Under the pieces are notes generated by a model that saw only the letters and a list, made by a program, of their open reading frames with translations, was not told the DNA's origin and did not search any database. From an uncultured bacterium (GTDB taxonomy: Bacteria; Actinomycetota; Aquicultoria; SKW223; CALKMS01), in contig CALKMS010000147.1 in NCBI GenBank assembly GCA_938091145.1, forward strand, positions 1 through 18,399: a DNA stretch of 18,399 nt, read 5' to 3'. Each line of letters opens with the position of its first letter. The stretch's first letter is position 1. The position numbers and the translations under genes were made by a program. Positions 7,311 through 14,927 of this stretch are shown piece after piece.

Positions 7311-8623
7311 TTTTTCTTCCTCGCTAAAACTTCAAACTTTGCGTATCTGATTAGCTGGACAAGAGGACGTCGAGTTGGACAAACAAAAGCGCAAGAGCCA
7401 CATTCAACACAGTCAAGGGCGCCCTTTGCTTCCAGCCCATCAATATCCCCTGCCAAAGTCAAATTTGCCAAAGTCACCGGCATAAGAAAAACAGGGCACG
7501 CATCAAGACACCGACCACAACGCAAGCACTCGTTGCTCCGATCGCCTAACTCAATCTCTCCAACCTTCAACGCTAAAATGCCTGAAGTTCCCTTTACCAC
7601 AGGAACGGAAAAATCAAAAATTGAAAATCCTGTCATCGGACCACCAAAAATCACCTTGTCCGGTTCTTCAGAAAATCCACCGCAAAATTCAATCAAGTCT
7701 TGAGCGGGGGTCCCAAGCTTTACTTTCAAGTTTTTTGGATGTGAAACTGCTTCGCCGCTTACCGTGACCACTCTTTCTGTCAGCGGCTCACCTTTCCAAA
7801 AAGCTCGACTTAAAGCAATTGTTGTCTGAACGTTCTGAACATAAGCTCCAACTTCAAAAGGCAAAGCCCCTGAAGGGACTTCCCGGTCTAAAACTGCTTT
7901 TATCAAGTGCTTTTCTGAACCCTGCGGATACTTAGTTTTAGTTAACACAACTTCAATGTTTTCTTCCTTTTCCGCAATTTCATTGAGAATTTGGCCCGCA
8001 TCTCTTTTATTCTCTTCCACTACAATTACGCCGCGGTTTGCACCAACGGCAATCATAATTAATTTTAATCCCGAAATTATTTCCTCAGGTTCTTCAAGCA
8101 TTAAGCGGTAATCACAAGTTAAGTAAGGTTCACATTCGCATCCATTGATCAATACAGTGTCAATAGGTTTATCGGAAGGTGGAGAAAGCTTCACATGAGT
8201 TGGAAAAGCGGCGCCGCCCAACCCAACTAGACCTGCTTCTCTTGCTCTTTTACGTATCTTTTCTGGTGTGAGATCAGCTTGAGTTAAAGGAGCCAATCCA
8301 GTTTTTTCCTGAGAATCAGAAACCTCCAAAACGATTGAGTTAATTTTGACACCAGTGAAAGACAAACGGGGCTCAATGGCTTTTACCCTGCCTGAAGCGG
8401 GAGCGTGAAGTGGAGCGGAAACAAAAGCCTCACTATCAGCGATAAGTTGACCTTCTCTGACTTCGTCACCAACACCCACTACCGGAGCAAGAGGAGCCCC
8501 AATGTGCTGCGACAAAGGCAAAATCAATAAAGAAGGCAATGGTGCAGTTTCAATTACCTTCTCGGCTGATAACTCCTTTCTCTCTGGTGGATGAACACCA
8601 CCCTTAAAAGTTAATAATCTCAC
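7307..8623 (-). CDS. rnfC: Rnf complex NADH-binding subunit RnfC
   Basis: Peripheral cytoplasmic subunit that reacts with NAD(H), 438 residues. An N-terminal RnfC barrel domain (FKGGVHPPERK) leads into a Nuo51-like nucleotide/FMN domain with GLGGAAFPTHVKL (residues 134-146) and GCECEPYLTCDYRLML. Two 4Fe-4S motifs follow at C366/C369/C372/C376 and C405/C408/C411/C415. The start is GTG at 8623 with GAGGGG four bases upstream, giving the usual MRLLTFKGGVHPP N-terminus. It is the first gene of the rnf operon, about 57 bases downstream of the predicted transcription start at the promoter in 8688-8715. Confidence 0.97.
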   Translation of the reverse strand: MRLLTFKGGVHPPERKELSAEKVIETAPLPSLLILPLSQHIGAPLAPVVGVGDEVREGQLIADSEAFVSAPLHAPASGRVKAIEPRLSFTGVKINSIVLEVSDSQEKTGLAPLTQADLTPEKIRKRAREAGLVGLGGAAFPTHVKLSPPSDKPIDTVLINGCECEPYLTCDYRLMLEEPEEIISGLKLIMIAVGANRGVIVVEENKRDAGQILNEIAEKEENIEVVLTKTKYPQGSEKHLIKAVLDREVPSGALPFEVGAYVQNVQTTIALSRAFWKGEPLTERVVTVSGEAVSHPKNLKVKLGTPAQDLIEFCGGFSEEPDKVIFGGPMTGFSIFDFSVPVVKGTSGILALKVGEIELGDRSNECLRCGRCLDACPVFLMPVTLANLTLAGDIDGLEAKGALDCVECGSCAFVCPTRRPLVQLIRYAKFEVLARKKK

Positions 8624-8643
8624 CTAGCCCCTCGGTTAATAAC

Positions 8644-8667
8644 TAATTTAACCAAAAAATTAAATTA
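8644..8667. repeat. AT-only inverted repeat in the rnfC leader
   Basis: A perfect 8-base inverted repeat (TAATTTAA and TTAAATTA) around an 8-base loop lies between the rnf promoter and the rnfC ribosome site. It contains only A/T pairs and no T-run follows in the transcribed direction, so it is a poor terminator. It could be an operator or chance in AT-rich DNA. Confidence 0.35.
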
Positions 8668-8687
8668 ATAATAAACAAATTTTTCAA

Positions 8688-8715
8688 ACTATATCACAAA
8701 TTGCAACGATGTCAA
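8688..8715 (-). promoter_or_regulatory. Sigma70-type promoter of the rnf operon
   Basis: On the minus strand a perfect -35 box TTGACA (8710-8715) is followed after 16 bases by TATAGT (8688-8693), one mismatch from the -10 consensus. It starts about 20 bases after the ndk stop and points at rnfC, with a predicted transcription start near 8680. TTGTGA just upstream of and overlapping the -10 box resembles one half of a Rex operator; the other half is poor. Confidence 0.7.
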
Positions 8716-8735
8716 CATTTGCTATGCGAAAATCA

Positions 8736-9143
8736 TCAATCAGAAAAAAAGATTGACGATTCTCTCTCGTAACTCTCAACAGAATCAGAAGCATGGACAA
8801 TATTTTCCTCGATTGTCAAGGCAAAATCTCCTCTGATCGTTCCTGGCAAGGCGTCTTGAGGATTAGTTGCCCCGACAATCGACCTCACAACCTTAACAGC
8901 ACCTTCACCCTCCAAAACCATGACCACAACCGGCCCAGAGGTGACATATTCCACCAATGGCTCAAAAAAGGGCTTCCCTTCATGAACTCTATATAGCTCT
9001 TCAGCTTCCTCACGCGAAAGGTTTAAAAGTCTCAATTCAAGCAAAGCCAAACCCTTTTTTTCGAAGCGCGAAATAATTTCACCCACTAAACCCTTCTTAA
9101 CACCATCGGGCTTGATCATCACAAACGTTTTCTCTTTATTCAT
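8736..9143 (-). CDS. ndk: Nucleoside diphosphate kinase
   Basis: Transfers the gamma-phosphate from NTPs to NDPs through a phosphohistidine. It is 135 residues, normal for bacterial Ndk. The conserved N-terminal FVMIKPDGV (K11), GTIRGDF (R104) and active-site NIVHASDS (H117) are all present. ATG at 9143 has a strong AGGAGG site. The gene lies 59 bases after dppF in the same direction. It could be read through from the peptide transporter genes or start from a weak candidate (TTACAA, 18 bases, TATAAC ending at 9160) close to the start. The rnf promoter begins just after its stop. Confidence 0.97.
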   Translation of the reverse strand: MNKEKTFVMIKPDGVKKGLVGEIISRFEKKGLALLELRLLNLSREEAEELYRVHEGKPFFEPLVEYVTSGPVVVMVLEGEGAVKVVRSIVGATNPQDALPGTIRGDFALTIEENIVHASDSVESYERESSIFFSD

Positions 9144-9159
9144 TAAAACCTCCTCTTAA

Positions 9160-9189
9160 GTTATATTTTCATTCGAGAACCACTTGTAA
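9160..9189 (-). promoter_or_regulatory. Weak candidate promoter for ndk
   Basis: TATAAC (9160-9165) with TTACAA 18 bases upstream on the minus strand would give a very short leader before ndk. The -35 match is only three of six, so it is tentative. No hairpin terminator is visible between dppF and ndk. Confidence 0.25.
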
Positions 9190-9202
9190 TTTTAACTATC
9201 TT

Positions 9203-10180
9203 TCAGTTTCCAGGAAAATAACAGCGAACAAAGTGATTGGCTTCAATCTCCTCCAAATCTGGCTCTTTTTGCTGACAAATATCTTTTGCCTTCCAACACC
9301 GCGGCTGAAAACGGCAGCCAGAAAAAACTCCAGAATAGTCACTGAGCCCACTCTTTAAAACAACTCGCTTCCTTTTTCTTTCTTTATTTGGGTCAGGAAC
9401 AGGCACCGCTGAAAGGAGAGCTTGAGTATAAGGATGCAAAGGCTGACTGTAAAGTTTTTCATTCTCAGCTAACTCCACTAACTTGCCAAGATACATCACT
9501 GCAACTCGCTCACTAAGATAGCGCACCACTGAAAGATCGTGAGAAATAAAAAGGTAAGAGAGTTTAAACTTTTCTTTTAGCTCAACCAGAAGATTCAATA
9601 CCTGAGCCTGAATAGAAACATCAAGAGCAGAAGTTGGTTCATCGCAAACAACCAAGCGGGGATTTAAAGCAATAGCTCGAGCAATGCCTATCCGTTGGCG
9701 CTGACCACCACTAAATTCATGAGGATAACGACTGTAATGTTCCCTTTTCAAGCCAACACTCTCCATTAAATCTAAAACCTTCTCTTTTACCTTCTGATCA
9801 GAACCAAACTTATGGATAATTAAGGGTTCAGAGATTATCTCTCCAGCTGTCATTCGAGGATTAAGAGAAGAATAGGGATCCTGAAAAATTATTTGAATTT
9901 CTTTCCTCAGCCTTCTGAATTCTTTCCCCCTTAAAAAGGTTATGTCGGAATTATTAAAAAAAATTTGGCCTGAAGTTGGTCTCTCTAGACCAACTATACA
10001 CCGCCCAATGGTAGTCTTTCCGCACCCACTCTCACCAACTAAGCCAAGAGTTTCGCCCTCTTTAATATCAAAACTAACACCATCAACAGCTTTAACCACT
10101 CCCGATTGACGCTTAAATATCGTCCCTCTTTCAATAGGGAAGTGTTTAACCAAATCGACAACTTTTAACAAAGGTTCCAC
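9203..10180 (-). CDS. dppF: Peptide ABC transporter ATP-binding protein (DppF/OppF type)
   Basis: One of the two ATPases of the peptide importer, 325 residues. It has Walker A GESGCGKT (49-56), Q-loop FQDPYSS, signature FSGGQRQR (156-163), Walker B LVVCDEP (D180, E181) and the switch histidine in FISHD. The C-terminal oligo_HPY tail has four cysteines (C289, C295, C302, C320), a pattern that binds an iron-sulfur cluster in some homologues. The start is GTG at 10180, sharing one base with the dppD stop (TAGTG), with GAGG eight bases upstream. Dpp and Opp members cannot be told apart reliably, so the symbol is a family label. Confidence 0.92.
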   Translation of the reverse strand: MEPLLKVVDLVKHFPIERGTIFKRQSGVVKAVDGVSFDIKEGETLGLVGESGCGKTTIGRCIVGLERPTSGQIFFNNSDITFLRGKEFRRLRKEIQIIFQDPYSSLNPRMTAGEIISEPLIIHKFGSDQKVKEKVLDLMESVGLKREHYSRYPHEFSGGQRQRIGIARAIALNPRLVVCDEPTSALDVSIQAQVLNLLVELKEKFKLSYLFISHDLSVVRYLSERVAVMYLGKLVELAENEKLYSQPLHPYTQALLSAVPVPDPNKERKRKRVVLKSGLSDYSGVFSGCRFQPRCWKAKDICQQKEPDLEEIEANHFVRCYFPGN

Positions 10181-11187
10181 TATATTGACCTCGCCTTAAA
10201 ATTCCCATCCCTAGAAAAATGACAACGGCTAAAACGCCCCTTTGTTACCTCTTCAAACCACGGCTCCTCTTCCCGACAAATTTTCTGAGCATAATTACAG
10301 CGGGGATGAAAGCGACAACCAGAAGGCACATTGGTCATTGACGGAGGAGACCCCAAAATGGGTTTAAGTCTGCCCCCTCTTTTCTTATCAATTCGTGTCA
10401 GTGAGTTTAGCAAACCCTGAGTATAGGGGTGAAGTGGATGGTAAAAAACTTCATCTACCGGACCGTATTCATAAGTCCTCCCCGCATACATGACTAAAAT
10501 AAAAGAGGCAGTTCTTGCGACAATCCCAAGGTTGTGAGTTATAAGCATAACCGTCGTGCGATACTTTTCTTTAAGTTTCATTAACAGTTCAAGAATCTCA
10601 GCCTCTACAGTTACATCTAAAGCCGTTGTTGGTTCATCAGCAATCAAGAAATCAGGCTTACTTGAAAGAGCCATAGCAATCATCACTCTCTGCCTCATGC
10701 CCCCACTTAACTGATGAGGATAATCAGACAAACGATTGCAGGGATTGGGTATTCCAACTTGAGCCAAAAGTTCTACCGCTTTTTCCTTTGCCTCTTTGCG
10801 AGTAACACGGTTATGGGTTTTGATAGCTTCAGTAAGCTGAAAACCAATGGTTAATACTGGATTTAGAGAAGCCATAGGATCCTGAAAAATCATAGCAAGT
10901 CTATTTCCTCTTATACTCCGCAGGTCCTTGTCACTCATTTTTAAAATGTCTTCACCTTTAAAAAGGATCTCGCCTTTAACAACCTTTCCTATAGAAAAAG
11001 GCAATAACCTCATCAAAGTTAAAGCGGTAACGCTTTTGCCTGAACCTGACTCACCTACAACTCCAAGAGTTTCTCCCTTCTCAACAGAAAAGCTTACCTC
11101 ATCCACTGCTCTTAGGTTTCCTGAAAGCAAATGAAAATCTACGGTCAAATCTTTGACTTCAAGCAACTTACTTGTCTCCAAAATCAT
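10180..11187 (-). CDS. dppD: Peptide ABC transporter ATP-binding protein (DppD/OppD type)
   Basis: The partner ATPase of the importer, 335 residues. It has Walker A GESGSGKS (45-52), Q-loop FQDPMASLNP, signature LSGGMRQR (160-167), Walker B LIADEPTTALD and switch histidine THNLG. The C-terminal oligo_HPY region carries C291, C297, C304 and C322, matching the cysteine set in dppF. ATG at 11187 follows the dppC stop after two bases, so translation is probably coupled; the ribosome site (AAAGAG) is modest. Confidence 0.92.
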   Translation of the reverse strand: MILETSKLLEVKDLTVDFHLLSGNLRAVDEVSFSVEKGETLGVVGESGSGKSVTALTLMRLLPFSIGKVVKGEILFKGEDILKMSDKDLRSIRGNRLAMIFQDPMASLNPVLTIGFQLTEAIKTHNRVTRKEAKEKAVELLAQVGIPNPCNRLSDYPHQLSGGMRQRVMIAMALSSKPDFLIADEPTTALDVTVEAEILELLMKLKEKYRTTVMLITHNLGIVARTASFILVMYAGRTYEYGPVDEVFYHPLHPYTQGLLNSLTRIDKKRGGRLKPILGSPPSMTNVPSGCRFHPRCNYAQKICREEEPWFEEVTKGRFSRCHFSRDGNFKARSI

Positions 11188-11189
11188 GT

Positions 11190-12092
11190 CTACTCTTTTA
11201 AACGAGGATCCAGTGCATCACGCAAGCCATCACCAAGCAGAACAAATCCCAAAACCGTCAATAAAATGGCCAAACCGGGAAAAATCATCAGCCAGGGCGA
11301 AGTAAAAATATAATTCCGAGATTCTGAAAGCATATAACCCCATGAAGGAGTCGGTGGCTGAACGCCAATGCCCAAAAAACTCAAAGCAGCTTCAGCAATT
11401 ATAGCACCGCCAACACTCATGGTGGCGTAAACAATAACGGGAGCGATAGCGTTAGGTAAAATATGTCTGAGGATTATTCGCAAATCACTGGCTCCCAAGG
11501 CCCGAGCAGCCGCAATATAATCGCTCTGCTTTACCTGAAGAACTGAACTCCTAAATACCCTGGCAATTGAAGGCCAGCCTAGGATACCAATTGCTAAAAT
11601 CACGTTCTGAATTCCAAAACCCAAAACAGAGATCAAAGCAATTGACCCGAGAACGTAAGGAAAAGCAAAAAACACATCCGCCAGTCTCATTAATAAAGAA
11701 TCCAACCAGCCACCGTAATAACCGGCAATCGCCCCAAAAAAAAGCCCTATAATTACCATCAATAAAACTGCCGCTAAACCAACTACTAAAGAGATGCGGG
11801 CTCCATAAACTATCCGACTAAAAACATCTCTTCCTAAAAGATCTGTTCCCATCAAATGCCTAAAAGAAGGGCTAAGCAAAGAATCGCGAGCCATTGTTTG
11901 GCTATTAATTTTTATCGGATCATAAGGAGCAATAAAATCAGCCAGTAAAGCCACCAAAAAAACTAAAACAATCAAAAAAAGACCTAAAAGAGCTAAGCGG
12001 TTTCTGATCAGCCTTTTCCAGACATCAAGCCAGAGGGTTGAAGTTAAAACTTCTTTTTCGATCATCTCCCCTTTAACCAGAGCGTCCTCCAA
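11190..12092 (-). CDS. dppC: Peptide ABC transporter permease (DppC/OppC type)
   Basis: Inner-membrane permease, 300 residues with about six helices. The N-terminal stretch LWLDVWKRLIRNRLALLGL is typical of the OppC N-terminal domain, and LMGTDLLGRDVFSRI follows. The ATPase-docking EAA loop is DYIAAARALGASDLRIILRH. The proposed start is TTG at 12092 with GGGAGG seven bases upstream, two bases after the dppB stop. An in-frame ATG nine codons further in is a less favoured alternative because it lacks that spacing. Confidence 0.93.
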   Translation of the reverse strand: MEDALVKGEMIEKEVLTSTLWLDVWKRLIRNRLALLGLFLIVLVFLVALLADFIAPYDPIKINSQTMARDSLLSPSFRHLMGTDLLGRDVFSRIVYGARISLVVGLAAVLLMVIIGLFFGAIAGYYGGWLDSLLMRLADVFFAFPYVLGSIALISVLGFGIQNVILAIGILGWPSIARVFRSSVLQVKQSDYIAAARALGASDLRIILRHILPNAIAPVIVYATMSVGGAIIAEAALSFLGIGVQPPTPSWGYMLSESRNYIFTSPWLMIFPGLAILLTVLGFVLLGDGLRDALDPRLKE

Positions 12093-12094
12093 CT

Positions 12095-13036
12095 TTAATC
12101 CTCCCTTTTACCATAGCGAATTCTAGGATCAAGAAAAGCATAAGAAATATCAACCAGTAGATTCAAGAAAACATAGATAAAAATCATTACTATCACTCCA
12201 CCTAGTACCACTGGATAGTCCCTCTGAAGAATAGCTATATAAATTTCATAACCAACTCCAGGCCAATTAAAAACAGTCTCAGTTAAAATTGCTCCTCCCA
12301 TTAAGGCACCTAAGTCCAGACCGATAAAGGTCACCACCGGAATTAGAGCATTCTTCAAACCATGACGAAAAACAACCTGCCAAGAAGTCAGACCCTTAGA
12401 ATAAGCCGTGCGAATATAGTCCTGCCGCATCACTTCTAACATTTGAGTTCGTACTAAACGAGCCACATAAGCAACCGAGGTTGCAGCTAAAGTTACTGAA
12501 GGGAGAATGTAATAACGCAAAGAGCCATCGCCCATTCCCGAAATTGGCAACCAAGAAAGTTTTACTCCGAAAAAAATTTGCAAGAGAAGACCAAGCCAAA
12601 ATACTGGAACGGCCACCAAAACGCTTGAGGTTAAGGTAACAACAACATCCGACAAAGAATATCTCTTGATAGCCGAAACAACCCCAATAGCGATACCGAA
12701 AACTACCTCTAAAAAAATTGCCGCCAAGGCCAGTCGGATCGAGTTGGGAAATTTTTCGAATAAAATTTCCTTAACTTCTCTACCTTTCTGATAAGAAGTT
12801 CCAAGATCCAGATGAAGCAAAGAATTCAGGTAATGCAGGTATTGAATGTGAACTGGCCGATCTAACCCCAATTCGTGACGGATTTGCTGATAACGGCGGG
12901 GGTCAATTGCTTTTTCTCCAGTGAGAAGACGAACAGGATCTCCAGGAATCAAATACATTAAAACAAACAAAAGAAAAGTTGTCCCTAAAAGCACTGGTAT
13001 AACTTGAAAAATCCTTCTCACTATGTAATTAATCAC
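12095..13036 (-). CDS. dppB: Peptide ABC transporter permease (DppB/OppB type)
   Basis: Inner-membrane permease, 313 residues with six helices. The OppB-type N-terminus is YIVRRIFQVIPVLLGTTFL, followed by the conserved YLIPGDPV. The EAA loop is DYIRTAYSKGLTSWQVVFRH. The start is GTG at 13036 with a moderate AGG site five bases upstream. It is the first permease gene after the solute-binding protein, separated from it by a terminator hairpin. The transporter genes should therefore be expressed below the binding protein. Confidence 0.93.
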   Translation of the reverse strand: MINYIVRRIFQVIPVLLGTTFLLFVLMYLIPGDPVRLLTGEKAIDPRRYQQIRHELGLDRPVHIQYLHYLNSLLHLDLGTSYQKGREVKEILFEKFPNSIRLALAAIFLEVVFGIAIGVVSAIKRYSLSDVVVTLTSSVLVAVPVFWLGLLLQIFFGVKLSWLPISGMGDGSLRYYILPSVTLAATSVAYVARLVRTQMLEVMRQDYIRTAYSKGLTSWQVVFRHGLKNALIPVVTFIGLDLGALMGGAILTETVFNWPGVGYEIYIAILQRDYPVVLGGVIVMIFIYVFLNLLVDISYAFLDPRIRYGKRED

Positions 13037-13070
13037 AAGTGCCTATTCCAACTGAGTTTATTTGGTTTTG

Positions 13071-13106
13071 AAAATAAAAAAGGCAACCCGCCAAAGCGGG
13101 CTTGCC
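13071..13106 (-). terminator. Intrinsic terminator between binding protein and dppB
   Basis: On the minus strand GGCAA and CCCGC pair with GCGGG and TTGCC (13082-13106; four-base loop, one bulged G). The stem is followed by a T-rich tract at 13071-13081 (T6 A T4). It lies 14 bases after the binding-protein stop and points in its direction. It is probably partly read through, since dppB has no clear promoter of its own. Confidence 0.85.
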
Positions 13107-13119
13107 GACCAAGACTTTT

Positions 13120-14770
13120 TTACTTTGACAACCAGACTTTCTCTAGATGAACTAAACCCATTGGAGAGTAAACTAAACCGCGGACCCACTTTTGAGCTAC
13201 TGCGCGATGAGCGTAAAACACCACCGGCACAACAGCTGCATCATCTAGAATAAGTTTTTCGACCCGCTGATAAAGTTCGATTCTTTTTTTCTCGTCGGGT
13301 TCTTTTCTCGCTTGGTCAAGAAGCTTATCAACTTCAGGATTACTATAACGAGAAGTGTTATCCATGCCAATGTTCTTAGAGTAAAAGAGTGGGTAGAGCA
13401 TGTTATCCATTATTGGATAATCCATAATCCAACCATCACGAGCAATCTGATGCTTCCCTTTTTGGCGGTAATCAATAAATTGAGACCACTCCATACCCTT
13501 GAGTTCGCAATTGATCCCGATATCCTTAAGATTAGCCTGGACTGCTTGCATGACATCTTCATGACCAGCGCCGGCATTAAAAGTCAACTCAAAAACTGGC
13601 AAACCCTTTCCATCGGGATATCCAGCTTCAGCTAAAAGCTTTTTAGCTTCTTCTAAATCGTATCGGCAATATTTACCTTGATCAGGACGGAATCCAACTG
13701 TTCCCGGAGGAATGAGACCGGTTGCCGGCTTTCGCACCCCTTCATAAATTGTCTTGGCTATTGCTTCGCGATTAATAGCCAGGCTGATAGCCGCTCTTAA
13801 TTTTGGATTCTTCAAATACTTGTTTTGATTGTTAAGATTTAAGTAGTAAGTTGCCATCTCACCCCCAAGAAGAACTTGCTTCCCTGGTTGGGCAGTGTAT
13901 CCATCTTTGCTTTCTCCCCATTTTTCAACTGAAGTCTCTATTTGACCCGAGGGGATGTTCTCAGAGAAATCAAGTTTTCCCGCCTGGAACTCAAGAAAAG
14001 CAGTTTGCTCATCCTTAAAGATCTTGAACTCGACGCCGTCAAGATAAGGCTTATCGCCGTAATAGTCATCAAACCTCTTCAACTTGATATATTGGTCAGG
14101 CTTCCAAGGTTCAGCCATCATAAAAGGACCATTACCAACCGGCCTTAAACCAAAAGCTTTTGGGTCTTTCTCAACTTCCTCTTTGGGAACGGGCGCCAGA
14201 GCAGGATGGCCAACAACATAAACAAAATCAGGAAAACTAAATTTCAGACTCACTTCAAGGGTGTAATCATCAAGAGCTTTAAGACCCGACATAGTCTCGG
14301 CTTTGCCTTCCTGAACTTCATCAAAACCTTTAACGGGAGCAAGATGATAAGCAATATCAGACGGGGGGTCAGTTTTGGGACTAGCTATCCGATTCCAAGC
14401 GTAAACGAAATCTTCCGCTTTAACCTCCCTACCATTGTGAAACTTTGTTCCTCTTCGCAACTTAAAAGTCCAAACAGTAAAATCATCATTAGATCTCCAG
14501 CTTTCAGCCACCGCAGGAACGAGCTTGGAAGTCAAGGGATCAAAATCAACTAAACTATCCAAAAATATTGGATACCACCTGAACCCCTTCAGACTCCTGA
14601 GCATTATAAGGATCAATAAAGGCTGGATTAGCAATAAAGAAAGTTAACACACCACCCTTCTTGGGAGTTTCGTTTTTTCTTTTTTCTTCCCTTTTTTGCG
14701 CACAGCCACTAACAAGAAGCGCTGCCAAAAATAAAACTACCGCCAAAAAACGAACAAATTTTTTATTCAA
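13120..14770 (-). pseudogene. Family-5 peptide-binding lipoprotein, disrupted by a one-base frameshift
   Basis: Extracytoplasmic solute-binding protein of the SBP_bac_5 (DppA/OppA) family. The start is TTG at 14770 with GGAGGAG six bases upstream. The N-terminal part (71 residues to TAG at 14555-14557) has a signal peptide and lipobox LLVSGC, and ends in GVQVVSNIF. The rest is open in the +1 frame and begins DSLVDFDPLTSKLVPAVAESW, the normal family continuation of NLFDGLVDFDP. Removing one G from the GG next to a T5 run (plus-strand CC at 14559-14560) joins the two into a 549-residue protein of normal length. No other damage is visible down to the stop at 13120, so this may be a sequencing error or a recent mutation. 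It has its own promoter and a terminator, and lies directly upstream of dppBCDF. Confidence 0.88.
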
Positions 14771-14776
14771 GAATAA

Positions 14777-14783
14777 CTCCTCC
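14777..14783 (-). promoter_or_regulatory. Ribosome binding site for a TTG start
   Basis: GGAGGAG lies six bases upstream of TTG at 14770. It supports that non-ATG start for the binding protein, because the signal peptide begins right there. Confidence 0.65.
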
Positions 14784-14857
14784 TTCCTTCAAAATAACCC
14801 AGACTTTTTCACCCAACGCCTCTCTCCCTTTTAATTCAAAAAATTGCTGACCTCCTA

Positions 14858-14885
14858 ATAGTAACACAATAATTAACCTATGCAA
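14858..14885 (-). promoter_or_regulatory. Promoter of the binding protein / peptide transporter genes
   Basis: Minus-strand TTGCAT (14880-14885), 16 bases, then TACTAT (14858-14863), preceded by TG in the extended -10 position. The predicted start near 14850 leaves a leader of about 80 bases before TTG 14770. The 157-base gap holding it (14771-14927) shows no terminator hairpin for the gene upstream. Confidence 0.45.
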
Positions 14886-14927
14886 GTGAATTGTCTTAAA
14901 ATCTAGGAAGGTTATAAAATCTGCACT

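Noticed and set aside
7257..7703. Long open frame on the plus strand opposite rnfC/rnfD
   Set aside because: It lies antisense to two clear rnf genes, has no recognisable domain, and its composition is that of a mirror frame.
14206..14553. Plus-strand frame of 115 codons opposite the binding protein
   Set aside because: Antisense to family-conserved sequence, with no ribosome site and no domain.
14555..14569. Programmed +1 frameshift in the binding protein
   Set aside because: TTT to TTG slipping is not a good re-pairing and no known recoding signal was seen; an indel is simpler.
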